A stretch of DNA of 32,574 nucleotides from assembly GCA_001804205.1 (NCBI GenBank), contig MHFM01000011.1, positions 21,198 to 53,771 of the forward strand, read 5' to 3'. The stretch is from Omnitrophica bacterium RIFCSPLOWO2_01_FULL_45_10b (GTDB taxonomy: Bacteria > Omnitrophota > Omnitrophia > Omnitrophales > Danuiimicrobiaceae). This document shows, piece by piece, positions 15,622-27,420 of this stretch (its first letter is position 1; each line of letters opens with the position of its first letter). A program made the position numbers and the translations under genes. The notes beneath the pieces are model-generated. The model had not been told where the DNA came from and did no database searches. It was given only the letters and a program-made list of their open reading frames with translations.

Positions 15622-16675
15622 TCGTTCAGCCATTAAACGGATTTTGATTACGCGGACAGATCGAATCGGTGATTTGGTGTTATCAACCCCCATTTTTCCG
15701 GCCATTAAAAAAAGATATCCCGAAAGTCATGTGGCCGTGTTGGTATTTCAAGAGACAGAACCTATCGTGCAAGGGAATCCATGGATTGACCAAGTGATTC
15801 CATACGATAAACAAGGCCGCCACCGAAGTTGGTGGCAAACGTTACTTTTTGGATTGAAATTGAGGAAAGAAAACTTTGATGTAGCCATTCATCTTCATGC
15901 GACCAATCGTGTCAATATCATTTCTTGGCTTGCGGGCATCCCAGTAAGGATCGGTTACCATATTCAGTTGGGAAGCCATGGAAGACTTGATTCGTTTCTG
16001 ACCCATACGATTGATGAAAAAAAATGGCAGGGGAAGAAACATGAAGCAGAGTACAATTTTGATCTTTTGGCTTTGATTGATGTGCCAAAACCAGAGCCGT
16101 TGCAGCTTCATTTTCCTCTTGAAGTTTCAAGCCGTGAGACTTTGAAACGTATTTTGCCTGAGCGCTTCAACCAGCGATACGTTGTTTTTCATCCCAGCGC
16201 GAGCTGTGTTTCTAAACGCTGGTCTCCTGAGCGCCTCGCTTCTGTTGCTGACAAGCTGGCAAGGGATTATGAAGTTTTGCCCGTGATTATCGGCGAAAAA
16301 GAAGGAGTGTTTCACGCCGCACAAATGCAGGAATTTATGAATGAAGATGCGCTTAATTTAGCCGGGAAATTAAGTTTGGGGATGCTGGGGTGGCTTTTGA
16401 AAGGCGCGCGGCTTTTAATTTCCAATGATTCCGGCCCCGTTCATATTGCAGCAGCAGTGGGGACTCCGGTGGTTTCGATTTTTGGAAGAAACCAGCCCGG
16501 CCTAAGCGCTATAAGGTGGCGCCCTCTTTCTCAAAACAGTTCTTATCTTCAAAAAGATGTGGGCTGCGTCGAATGCCTTGCCCACAATTGTCAGATTGAT
16601 TTCAAATGCCTCAAAGAACTTACGGTAAACGATGTCCTTCACGAAGCGAGAAAATATGAGCCTTTTTTGGTTTAA
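15608..16675 (+). CDS. Heptosyltransferase family protein (GT9)
   Basis: 355 residues, third stand-alone GT9 gene in the row. Motifs: RILITRTDRIGDLVLSTPIF, NPWIDQVIPYDKQG, GIPVRIGYHIQ, VVFHPSASCVSKRWSPERLA, LAGKLSLGMLGWLLKGA, SNDSGPVHIAAAVGTPVVSI and the terminal cysteine cluster CVECLAHNCQIDFKCL. The GPVH motif is close to the classical form, so an active heptosyl-type transferase is likely. ATG 15608 lies inside the end of the previous gene with no clear ribosome site, which suggests translational coupling. The acceptor is unknown. Confidence 0.85.
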   Translation: MYPINRSAIKRILITRTDRIGDLVLSTPIFPAIKKRYPESHVAVLVFQETEPIVQGNPWIDQVIPYDKQGRHRSWWQTLLFGLKLRKENFDVAIHLHATNRVNIISWLAGIPVRIGYHIQLGSHGRLDSFLTHTIDEKKWQGKKHEAEYNFDLLALIDVPKPEPLQLHFPLEVSSRETLKRILPERFNQRYVVFHPSASCVSKRWSPERLASVADKLARDYEVLPVIIGEKEGVFHAAQMQEFMNEDALNLAGKLSLGMLGWLLKGARLLISNDSGPVHIAAAVGTPVVSIFGRNQPGLSAIRWRPLSQNSSYLQKDVGCVECLAHNCQIDFKCLKELTVNDVLHEARKYEPFLV

Positions 16676-17816
16676 CGGAGCCATTCCAAAACAAGGATAT
16701 CTTAAGCGCGTGTTAATCGTTCATCCTCATGGCATCGGCGACGTGCTTTGGATCACCCCCGTGATTCGCGCGTTAAGCGAATATGGCGTCAAGCGTATTG
16801 ATTTGCTTCTCGGGAGTCGGACACGCGAGATTTTTGAACGCAACCCCCATGCAAATGAAATGTTTGAATGGGATAAATCGCCTGTAGCAAATATTTTTAA
16901 AAAGTGGTCCCGGTTTAAAAAGTTGGCGGTCACTTTTTGGAAACTTTGGCGCAATCATTATCAAGTGGTTCTTGATTTTTCGCTTGGTTCGCAATATGCG
17001 TTTTTATGCCAGTTCTTTTTTTGGATTCCTGTACGGCTTGGTTTTAATTTTAAAGGCCGAGGAAGATTTTCAACCCATCGCCTTGAGCTTCCCGATGGCT
17101 ACACTGACAAGCCGGTGGCCGATTACTATCTCGATCTTCTCAATATTTTAAACATCCAACCCACGCATAAGCGAACAGAACTTTTTCTGGACGAAAGGGA
17201 TTTTCAAAACGCAGAAGCGATTTTAAAAGAGCTCGGGCTTCATTCTGGAAGTTCTATTTTAGCGATTGCACCAGGCGGGGGAGAATCGTGGGGGAGCGAT
17301 GCGCGTCTTAAACGTTGGCCCGTTCAATATTTTGTTCAGTTAGTAAAGGAATTGCATCGGGATTACGGTTCTTTGTGTGAGGCGATTTTCATTTTAGGAG
17401 GGGCCGCTGAATCTCAGCTGGCCCAGCAGTTTTTAGAAGCGTTTCCTGAGAGATCAGTTTATAATCTTTGTGGCCGTGTTTCAATTCGGACAGCAGCGGC
17501 TTTAATACAAAAAGCTTCGCTTATGCTTGCCAACGATGGAGGCCTTGTGCATGTGGCCCATGCAATCGACACACCAGTCGTCGCTATTTATGGCCCGGTG
17601 GATCCTAAGGTCTATGGGCCTTATCCGGCTAAAAGCGCAGCACTTTCACTTACTGCCAGCGGCCCCGCTTGTCGGCCTTGTTACCAAAGGTTTCGTTATC
17701 AAGCGGCATGTAAAGGAATCGAGTGTTTAACCATGTTAACACCCGATCGGATTTTAGCGCGCCTTCATTCGGAACGTTTTCTCGAACGATTGTCTTCGGT
17801 AGGAGTTTCCAAATGA
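16656..17816 (+). CDS. Heptosyltransferase family protein (GT9), divergent
   Basis: 386 residues from ATG 16656; the frame is also open from ATG 16632, which would only lengthen the overlap with the previous gene from 20 to 44 bases. GT9 features: RVLIVHPHGIGDVLWITPVI, WIPVRLGFNFKGRGRF, LAIAPGGGESWGSDARLKRW (a longer loop than its neighbours), NLCGRVSIRTAAALIQ, NDGGLVHVAHAIDTPVVAIY and a terminal cysteine cluster CRPCYQRFRYQAACKGIECL. GGLVH replaces GPLH. Likely a core or O-chain sugar transferase; specificity unknown. Its stop overlaps the lipoprotein start as ATGA. Confidence 0.83.
   Translation: MSLFWFNGAIPKQGYLKRVLIVHPHGIGDVLWITPVIRALSEYGVKRIDLLLGSRTREIFERNPHANEMFEWDKSPVANIFKKWSRFKKLAVTFWKLWRNHYQVVLDFSLGSQYAFLCQFFFWIPVRLGFNFKGRGRFSTHRLELPDGYTDKPVADYYLDLLNILNIQPTHKRTELFLDERDFQNAEAILKELGLHSGSSILAIAPGGGESWGSDARLKRWPVQYFVQLVKELHRDYGSLCEAIFILGGAAESQLAQQFLEAFPERSVYNLCGRVSIRTAAALIQKASLMLANDGGLVHVAHAIDTPVVAIYGPVDPKVYGPYPAKSAALSLTASGPACRPCYQRFRYQAACKGIECLTMLTPDRILARLHSERFLERLSSVGVSK
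17801..17805 (+). promoter_or_regulatory. Ribosome binding site fixing the DUF3108 lipoprotein start
   Basis: AGGAG at 17801-17805 lies 7 bases before ATG 17813. Together with the signal peptide that begins exactly there, it rejects the longer frame open from 17723, which would bury the signal peptide. Confidence 0.7.
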
Positions 17817-18634
17817 GGCTTAAAAAACTTTCCGTATGCGCCATTTTAGCCGCAGGTCTTTTATTTGTTTTACAGGGGTGTAGTGGTATTCAAACGAAAA
17901 AAATCAATTCGTCCGCGGAACTGCCTGCACCGAAGGTGATTGAAAAATTGTCCTCCAGCATTCGCGAGGGAGAGAAACTAAAATTTAGCGTTAGATGGCT
18001 TGGCATGGAAGTTGGAACGGCAGAGGCGACGGTAAAGGGGATCGAAGAGATTCGCGGACGAAAAGCATATCACATTGAAGCTCTCGCGCGCTCGAATTCG
18101 CTCATCGACCTTGTTTATCCAGTGCGTGACGAACATCATACGTATCTTGATACAGAACGTTTTCATTCACTTCGTTATGAAAAAATAATACAAGAGGGCC
18201 GATATCGGGCGGATGAAGTGATGGAATATGATCAAGAGAATCATACGGCTACCTACTATTCACGGAAAAATAAAAGCCGAAAACAAATGTTTATTGCAAA
18301 AGACGTTAAGGACCAACTTGCAGCTGCCTATTGGTTCCGGTTACAGCCAATGGCCGTTGGTGATACCGTGCATATTCCTACCGAGGCGGATGAGAAGAAT
18401 TGGGATTTAGAAGTTAAAATACTTCAAGTCGATGAAGTTGAATTGGACAAATTGGATACGTTCCGTGCATTTCAAATTGAACCTATGGCGACCTTTCAGG
18501 GAATGTTCATTCGCCGCGGAAAAATTCGCGGTTGGATAAGCGCAGATGAAAAAAGGCTCCCTTTGATGATGAAAACAAAAGTTCCTGTCCTCGGAACTGT
18601 TACCGTCGTGTTGGTGGGCTATGAAGGCTGGTAA
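17813..18634 (+). CDS. DUF3108 family lipoprotein
   Basis: 273 residues. The N-terminus is a lipoprotein signal: MRLKK, a hydrophobic stretch, then a lipobox ending LQGC with Cys23, so the mature protein should be lipid-anchored outside the cytoplasm. The body carries the DUF3108 pattern: LKFSVRWLGMEVGTAEATV, YHIEALARSNSLIDLVYPV, DQLAAAYWFRLQPMAVGDTV, and the closing RRGKIRGWISADEKRLPLMM. The family is of unknown function and predicted to be beta-rich and periplasmic. Its place between heptosyltransferases and a deacetylase suggests an envelope role. The start overlaps the upstream stop by 4 bases and its end overlaps the deacetylase by 14. Confidence 0.82.
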   Translation: MRLKKLSVCAILAAGLLFVLQGCSGIQTKKINSSAELPAPKVIEKLSSSIREGEKLKFSVRWLGMEVGTAEATVKGIEEIRGRKAYHIEALARSNSLIDLVYPVRDEHHTYLDTERFHSLRYEKIIQEGRYRADEVMEYDQENHTATYYSRKNKSRKQMFIAKDVKDQLAAAYWFRLQPMAVGDTVHIPTEADEKNWDLEVKILQVDEVELDKLDTFRAFQIEPMATFQGMFIRRGKIRGWISADEKRLPLMMKTKVPVLGTVTVVLVGYEGW

Positions 18635-19490
18635 GATCAAACGGCTGTTGTTAGGGTCGGTCTTCGCCATAGTTATTTTTGGCGGAGTTGCTTTTTTTAT
18701 TTTGCCCCCAAAAGGTTATATTCCGGTGTTGATGTATCACTTTGTTGTTCCAAAAGCTCAGGTTGGTTCGACCTCACTTGATGTTAGCGTTGAGAATTTT
18801 AGCCGTCAAATGTGGTTCTTAAAAACTTTTGGATTTAGAACAATTTCATTGGATGAATACGAAGCGATCAAAACCGGCCGAACGAAAGCTCATGGCCGGG
18901 AAGTTTTGATTACCTTCGATGATGGGAATGAAACCTATATTCAGTATGCGTTGCCGGTATTGGAGCGCTATCAGATCAACTCAGCTAATTTCCTGGTTTG
19001 GAATTTTATGGTACAGAAGCAGTACGGAAGCATGAGTTTGGAAGATGCAAAGCGCCTTTCTTCCCATCCATTGATTACGTTCGCATCTCATTCTTTATCT
19101 CATATTCCTTTGGCCGATTCGCCAGCCGAAGAAGTGAGAACAGAGATTTTTGAATCTAAAGCAAAGCTCGAAGAGGCGTTGGGAGCAAAGATTAACTATT
19201 TTTGTTATCCTGAAGGCTCGCATGATGAACGAACAATAAAAATGGCGGAAGAAGCAGGTTATCGGCTTGCTTTTACGACCTCAAGGAAACAGCTTCAAGG
19301 CCGTCCAGGAACTCTCTACTCCATCGTCCGAATAAAAGTTTCTCCTACCCAGAATTTATTTGTTTTTTGGATTAATGTTTCCGGTTTTACTGCTTGGGGC
19401 AAGGAAATCGACTCTTTTTTCCATCAATTGACAGGTCAAAACTACAATGGTACACTAACACCTTATAAGCTGAATCCAAAAACATCATAA
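18621..19490 (+). CDS. Membrane-anchored NodB-type polysaccharide deacetylase
   Basis: 289 residues. One N-terminal transmembrane segment (about residues 9-30) would place the catalytic domain in the periplasm. The NodB fold shows VLMYHFVV, the metal-binding TFDDG with Asp100 and Asp101, SHSLSH with His157 and His161, INYFCYPEGSHDE and EEAGYRLAFTTSR. Members remove N- or O-acetyl groups from carbohydrates such as peptidoglycan, chitin-like chains or surface polysaccharides; context favours an LPS or surface glycan. The gene overlaps the lipoprotein gene by 14 bases. The final part (TQNLFVFWINVSGF) is not recognised. Substrate unknown. Confidence 0.85.
   Translation: MKAGKIKRLLLGSVFAIVIFGGVAFFILPPKGYIPVLMYHFVVPKAQVGSTSLDVSVENFSRQMWFLKTFGFRTISLDEYEAIKTGRTKAHGREVLITFDDGNETYIQYALPVLERYQINSANFLVWNFMVQKQYGSMSLEDAKRLSSHPLITFASHSLSHIPLADSPAEEVRTEIFESKAKLEEALGAKINYFCYPEGSHDERTIKMAEEAGYRLAFTTSRKQLQGRPGTLYSIVRIKVSPTQNLFVFWINVSGFTAWGKEIDSFFHQLTGQNYNGTLTPYKLNPKTS
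19428..19456 (+). promoter_or_regulatory. Putative internal promoter for the heptose kinase-KDO block
   Basis: A perfect TTGACA at 19428-19433 and TACACT at 19451-19456 are separated by 17 bases, within the last codons of the deacetylase gene. The predicted start near 19463 leaves about 55 bases before the kinase ATG at 19519, with GAAAGGA at 19502-19508 as ribosome site. The -10 matches consensus at four of six bases. Confidence 0.45.
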
Positions 19491-19518
19491 GTTATTTTCC
19501 TGAAAGGATTTAAGTTAA

Positions 19519-20566
19519 ATGCGCACGTCTGAAAAAACCAATCGCCTGAACGGCAAATACACCCAAGGTTTAAACCGCCTTGTGGACCGCCTGACAGACG
19601 CTAAAGTTATGGTTGTTGGCGATTGGATTTTGGATGAGTTTGTGTGGGGGACTGTTGATCGAATTTCACCGGAAGCGCCGGTGCCCGTCGTCAATGTTAC
19701 CCGCGAGTCTTTTGTTCCTGGAGGTGCCCTGAACGTTGCCAATAACATCAGGACCTTAGGTGGATCCGTTTATCCATGCGGACTTGTGGGTCGAGATCTC
19801 CGTGGCCGGATGTTGGTAAAAGCAATGCGCAGAGAAGGCATTGATACCAGCGGTGCTATTTATGACAAAACCCGCCCCACGACATTAAAGACGCGCGTCG
19901 TAGCCCATTCGCAACAAATGGTTCGTTTTGACCGCGAAGACAGCCGAAATTTGAGCGGGGATCATTTAAAAAAAGTGTTGGTTTTTATTGAAAAGCTATT
20001 ACCAAAAGTTGACGCGGTCGTTATTGAAGACTATGGCAAGGGGATGATTACTCCCGCATTGCTCAGCCATATTTTGAAGCAAGCCAATGCCCTTAAAAAA
20101 CCGATACTCGTCGATCCGAAAGAGAAGAATTTTGCTTATTACCGCGGTGTTACAGCAGTGACCCCAAACCGCAGAGAAGCTCTGAACGCTTATGGCCAAA
20201 ATGTTGACAGCGGTGCGCCAAACATAGATAAAGTTGGCCGAGCGTTGCTCAAAAAATTTTTGTGCCAAGCGGTTTTAATTACGCTGGGTGAAGAAGGAAT
20301 GATTTTGTTTGAAAAAAATGGAGCGATTACCAAAATCCCTACGGCTGCTCAGGAAGTTTATGACGTTTCAGGAGCCGGCGATACAGTCATCGCAGTTTTT
20401 GCAATGGCTTTAGCCGTAGGCGCAACAATGAAAGAAGCTGCAGTACTATCCAATTGCGCGGCAGGAATTGTGGTGGGAAAATTAGGGACCGCTACCGTAA
20501 CCCCTCAAGAGTTAAAAGCTTCTCTTTCCGTTTCATCGGGTCGAATGAGGAAGCGAGCGCTTTCCG

Positions 20567-20574
<8 letters not shown>
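19519..20574 (+). CDS. rfaE1: D-glycero-beta-D-manno-heptose-7-phosphate kinase (RfaE1/HldE N-terminal type)
   Basis: A PfkB/ribokinase-fold sugar kinase of 351 residues that makes heptose-1,7-bisphosphate for ADP-heptose. HldE-specific stretches are present: VMVVGDWILDEFVWGTVDRI, SPEAPVPVV, FVPGGALNVANNIRTLGG, VVIEDYGKGMITPALL and DPKEKNFAYYRGVTAVTPN. The C-terminal catalytic stretch is YDVSGAGDTVIAVF with base Asp288. It stops where the second, nucleotidyltransferase domain of bifunctional HldE would begin, so the adenylyltransferase must be encoded elsewhere. A clear ribosome site precedes it, and it overlaps kdsB by 8 bases. It supplies donor for the heptosyltransferases just upstream. 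Confidence 0.9.
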
Positions 20575-23846
<3,272 letters not shown>

Positions 23847-23850
<4 letters not shown>

Positions 23851-24812
23851 GACAAGATCTTGTGCTTGCCAAAAAAGTGTTGAAAATCGAATCTCAAGCG
23901 ATTCAAAAGCTGAGCGCCAGAATCGGCCGAAATTTTGAACAAGCCCTTGATTTGCTCAAGTCATGCACAGGCCGTGTTGTGGTAACAGGCATGGGCAAGC
24001 CCGGCTTCATTGCACGCAAAATCGCCGCTACGTTTGCTTCTACCGGAACGCCAAGTCTTTTTCTTCATCCTGCCGAGGCCATTCATGGAGATTTAGGCAT
24101 GGTGACCAAAGCGGATGTGATTTTGGCCATTTCCAATAGCGGCGAAACGGAAGAAATTACGCGGCTGCTCTCCACCATTAAAAAAATCGGCGCGAAATTG
24201 ATTGCGCTGACCGGAAATATTCAGTCTACCTTAGCAAAAAATTCAGATGTAGTTCTCAATATAGGTTTGGAGCAGGAGGCATGTCCCTTGAATTTAGCAC
24301 CCACCGCTTCCACAACTGCCGCACTTGCTATGGGAGATGCGTTGGCTGTATGTTTGGCCAAACGAAAAGGTTTCCGTGAAGAAGATTTTGCATTCTTACA
24401 TCCGGGCGGAAGTCTTGGGAAAAAATTGATCAAAGTTCGTGATTTGATGAGGCGCGGAAAATTAAATCCCATTGTCCGTGGAACAGCCACGGTAGAAAAA
24501 GCGCTGTTGGCAATTACAAGCGCTCGCGCGGGTTCTTGCACCATTGTGGACAAGCAAGGAAAATTAAAAGGTATTTTTACCGATGGTGATCTGCGCCGCC
24601 ACTTAAAACAAAATGGAGTTTCCATTCTCTCAAAACCGATTGAACCCTTCGCCACGAAAAGGCCGATTGCCATTCAAGATGAAAAATTAGCGGCGGAAGC
24701 GCTTCAAATTTTGCGCGATCGAAACATCGACGAATTGCCCGTTGTGGACCGAAAAGGCCGGGCGGTTGGCCTCTTGGACGTCCAGGATCTTTTGAAAGCG
24801 GGATTTGTATGA
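23847..24812 (+). CDS. kdsD: D-arabinose-5-phosphate isomerase (KpsF/GutQ/KdsD family)
   Basis: Makes arabinose-5-phosphate from ribulose-5-phosphate, the first step to KDO. 321 residues: a SIS domain (VVVTGMGKPGFIARKIAATF, STGTPSLFLHPAEAIHGDLG, ILAISNSGETEEITRLL, LNLAPTASTTAALAMGDALA, EDFAFLHPGGSLGKKL) followed by two CBS motifs (about residues 205-320, ending DELPVVDRKGRAVGLLDVQ). This is the standard KdsD architecture. The start overlaps the kdsA stop as ATGA. In Proteobacteria kdsC (the KDO-8-P phosphatase) often follows; here an acyltransferase does instead. Confidence 0.95.
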
Positions 24813-24817
24813 AGAGG
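24811..24817 (+). promoter_or_regulatory. Ribosome binding site deciding the second lpxL-like start
   Basis: GAAGAGG at 24811-24817 overlaps the kdsD stop. TTG 24819 is one base away and cannot use it, whereas TTG 24825 lies 7 bases downstream, so 24825 is the preferred start. Confidence 0.55.
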
Positions 24818-24824
24818 TTTGTTC

Positions 24825-25769
24825 TTGAGTAAGACGCGAAAGCACCGATTTTTTTTGTATCTTGGGCTTGAGCTGTTGAGGCATTTGGTTTTAATTTTGC
24901 CCAGATGGTTGAATCATGCGATGGCCAGCGGCATTGGGTTCTCTGCTTATTGGATTCTTCCAAAAGAACGGGCCAAAACGGTCCGGCATCTAAAGGAAGC
25001 ATTCGGAAACGAGAAAAGCGAACGCGAATTTCTCAAGATCGGCCAAGAAGCTTTTATCCATTTATCGAAATCGGCAATCGATGTGCTTTGTTTTCCAAAG
25101 CTCAATCAAAAACGAATTGAACGCCTTGTTCGTTTTGATGTGGGACGAAGCCTTTTAGACGATGCTTTAGCGCGGGGCAATGGGGCTATTGTTTTAACGG
25201 GGCATATCGGCAATTGGGAGCTTTTGGCCTCCTATTTTCGATTTTTAGGTTATCCGGGTTCTTTGGTTGGTCGCCGAATTTATTATGAGCTGTTCAACCA
25301 GGTTTTAGTTTCGCTTCGCAAGAGCGCTTTGGTTTCGACCATTTATCGAGATGAATCGCCGCGACAAGTTTTGGCGGAGCTTAAAGCCAATCATACGATT
25401 GGAATGTCCGCCGATCAGGACGTTGATAGCATCGAAGGTATTTTTGTTCCTTTTTTTGGAAAACCGGCATGGACACCCACTGGCCCGGCCAAGATCGCCT
25501 TGGCGAGCGGAGCGGCGATTGTGCCGGCTTTTATGATGCATGAGGGAGATCATTACCGTTTGTTCGTGGAAGAGCCAATTTGGCCATCTCAAGAGGAGTC
25601 AAAGGAAAAGGCTGTAAAAATGATGACTGAAGCATGGTCGCAGATTGTGGAGCGGTACGTCCGGCTTTTTCCGAATCAATGGGTATGGATGCATAACCGT
25701 TGGAAAACCAAAGCGGAACCGCAAACAAAATCAAAAAATTTTGTCGGCTTGGAACGAGTAGCTTCATGA
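24825..25769 (+). CDS. LpxL/HtrB-type lipid A acyltransferase (second copy)
   Basis: 314 residues from TTG 24825. Adds a secondary acyl chain to KDO-lipid A at the inner membrane. An N-terminal hydrophobic segment (YLGLELLRHLVLILP) anchors it. Catalytic HX4E is seen in LTGHIGNWELLASYF (His127, Glu132), then LVGRRIYYELFN, GMSADQDVDSIEGIFVPFFG, PTGPAKIALASGAAIVPAFM and the closing QWVWMHNRWKTK. Unlike the other acyltransferase in the window it has no extra C-terminal domain. It lies 12 bases after kdsD and overlaps the LptC-like gene by 4. Whether it acts as LpxL or LpxM cannot be told from sequence. Confidence 0.9.
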   Translation: MSKTRKHRFFLYLGLELLRHLVLILPRWLNHAMASGIGFSAYWILPKERAKTVRHLKEAFGNEKSEREFLKIGQEAFIHLSKSAIDVLCFPKLNQKRIERLVRFDVGRSLLDDALARGNGAIVLTGHIGNWELLASYFRFLGYPGSLVGRRIYYELFNQVLVSLRKSALVSTIYRDESPRQVLAELKANHTIGMSADQDVDSIEGIFVPFFGKPAWTPTGPAKIALASGAAIVPAFMMHEGDHYRLFVEEPIWPSQEESKEKAVKMMTEAWSQIVERYVRLFPNQWVWMHNRWKTKAEPQTKSKNFVGLERVAS

Positions 25770-26653
25770 TCCGAAAACTGATTTTAGCCTGCGTTATTTT
25801 GGTCCTTGCTTATGTTGCTTTAATCCAATTCAAAATTTGGATGCACACACGTGCCGATCGGAAAGGCCATGGTAAAGAGGAGCAGGAGCAGAAAAGTGAA
25901 GTAGCGCAGCGGGTTTATAGTTTTTCATTTTCTAAATACACAGACACCGGTGAAAAGGAACTGGAAATCGAAGGTGACTCTGCGGATATTTTTTCTCAAA
26001 ATGTTGCCCTGATCAACGTTATTGCAAAAGCTTATGCCGAAGAATCACCGGTGACCATTACGGCTGACCAAGGTTCCATTGATCGCTCAACGAGCGACGT
26101 TCAGTTGCATAAGAATGTTGTGGCAACGACCGAAAATGGAACGCGCTTGATGACAGATCAACTGAATATTCATCCGTCGGATAAGCGAATGGATACAGAT
26201 TCTGAGGCGAAAGTGAAGAAAGACAACATCAATATTGAAGGTACTGGCGCGAGCAGTGATTCACAATTAAGCAAAGTGACCTTTAAGAAAAATGTAACCG
26301 TTGTGGTACAAGACCCGGATTCCGAGTCCAAAGTACCAACGGTGATTACCTCAGACGGCCCCCTTGAGGTTGATTACAAACGTAATATTGCGCACTTTTC
26401 AAAGAACGTGGTGGCCCATCATGCTCAAGGGACCCTGAACGCGGATTACATGGATGTGATTTACGAAAAAGACACGCGCAAAGTTTCTAAAATTGTTGCC
26501 CGCGGCAATGTCATTATCGTCAGTAAGGAAGGAAATAAAACCTATAGTGACATCGCCGTTTATTTGGCCAAAGAGGGCAGAGTGGTGTTGGGAGGAGATG
26601 TGGATGCCAAGTACCGCTCTGACGAATCCGGCCTAGGGAAATCTTTGTTTTAG
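25766..26653 (+). CDS. LPS export protein, apparent LptC-LptA fusion
   Basis: 295 residues from ATG 25766, overlapping the previous stop as ATGA; the longer open frame from 25700 lies inside that gene. A single N-terminal transmembrane helix (about residues 4-24) and a charged stretch lead to an LptC-like domain (VYSFSFSKYTDTGEKELEI, later VTITADQGSIDRSTSDVQLH). From about residue 198 a second beta-jellyroll follows with the OstA/LptA pattern: GPLEVDYKRNIAHFSKNVVA, GTLNADYMDVIYEKDTRKVS, IVARGNVIIVSKEG and EGRVVLGGD. LptC normally has about 190 residues, so the extra part probably supplies the bridge function of LptA. It lies 10 bases upstream of lptB. No separate lptA is in the window. Confidence 0.8.
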   Translation: MIRKLILACVILVLAYVALIQFKIWMHTRADRKGHGKEEQEQKSEVAQRVYSFSFSKYTDTGEKELEIEGDSADIFSQNVALINVIAKAYAEESPVTITADQGSIDRSTSDVQLHKNVVATTENGTRLMTDQLNIHPSDKRMDTDSEAKVKKDNINIEGTGASSDSQLSKVTFKKNVTVVVQDPDSESKVPTVITSDGPLEVDYKRNIAHFSKNVVAHHAQGTLNADYMDVIYEKDTRKVSKIVARGNVIIVSKEGNKTYSDIAVYLAKEGRVVLGGDVDAKYRSDESGLGKSLF

Positions 26654-26663
26654 GGAGACCAAA

Positions 26664-27389
26664 ATGAATTTGCTTGAAACCCATGGTTTAACAAAAAGTT
26701 ATAAGGGCCGTTGCGTGGCCAATCAAGTTTCCATTCAAATTTCACGCGGTGAGATTGTGGGACTTTTGGGCCCTAATGGAGCTGGAAAAACAACGACATT
26801 TTATATGGTTGTGGGTGTGATTAAAGCCGATAGCGGGCAAATTCTTTTTCGCGGCGAAGAAGTGGCGCAGTTGCCGATGTACCGGCGCGCCCGCATGGGA
26901 ATGGGTTATTTATCGCAAGAACCCTCCATTTTTCGAAAATTGACCGTTGAGGAAAATATTATGGCCATTCTGGAAACATTGGATATTCCTCAATTGGAAA
27001 GAAAAAAACGGTTGGAACGCCTTTTGGAAGAACTTGACATTACTTATGTAGCTAAAAATAAAGCGTACACACTTTCCGGCGGAGAACGCAGGCGACTTGA
27101 AATTACGCGAGCGCTTGTGACCAATCCATCGCTTCTTTTATTGGACGAGCCCTTTAGCGGCGTAGATCCAATCGCGGTATTTGAGGTTCAAAAGATTTTG
27201 CGAAAATTGAAATCTCAAGGCCTCAGCATTTTACTGACCGATCATAGCGTTCGAGAAACTCTTTCCATTACGGATCGGGCTTATATTATGTGCGAAGGAA
27301 AAATAGAAGTTTCCGGGTCGTCTCATTTTCTGTCGACCGATAAAAAAGCCCGCGAAATTTATTTGGGCGAACGTTTTGTTCTTGCTTAA
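26664..27389 (+). CDS. lptB: LPS export ABC transporter ATP-binding protein
   Basis: 241 residues. ATPase that drives LPS extraction from the inner membrane with LptF and LptG (not in this window). Walker A GLLGPNGAGKTTTFYMV, Q-loop region MGMGYLSQEPSIFRKLTVEEN, signature LSGGERRRLEITRAL, Walker B LLLLDEPFSGVDPIAVFEVQ and switch His in LLTDHSVRETLSITDRAY. The FSGVDPIAV and YLSQEPSIFRKLTVEEN sequences are typical of LptB rather than other ABC ATPases. A GGGAGA stretch sits before the ATG. It is separated by 31 bases from the PTS regulatory genes. Confidence 0.95.
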   Translation: MNLLETHGLTKSYKGRCVANQVSIQISRGEIVGLLGPNGAGKTTTFYMVVGVIKADSGQILFRGEEVAQLPMYRRARMGMGYLSQEPSIFRKLTVEENIMAILETLDIPQLERKKRLERLLEELDITYVAKNKAYTLSGGERRRLEITRALVTNPSLLLLDEPFSGVDPIAVFEVQKILRKLKSQGLSILLTDHSVRETLSITDRAYIMCEGKIEVSGSSHFLSTDKKAREIYLGERFVLA

Positions 27390-27420
27390 TCAATCTTAAC
27401 ATTGTGACGGAGGAATGTGA

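Noticed and set aside
17723..17812. Extended N-terminus of the DUF3108 protein
   Set aside because: It would bury the lipoprotein signal; AGGAG at 17801 and ATG 17813 fit exactly.
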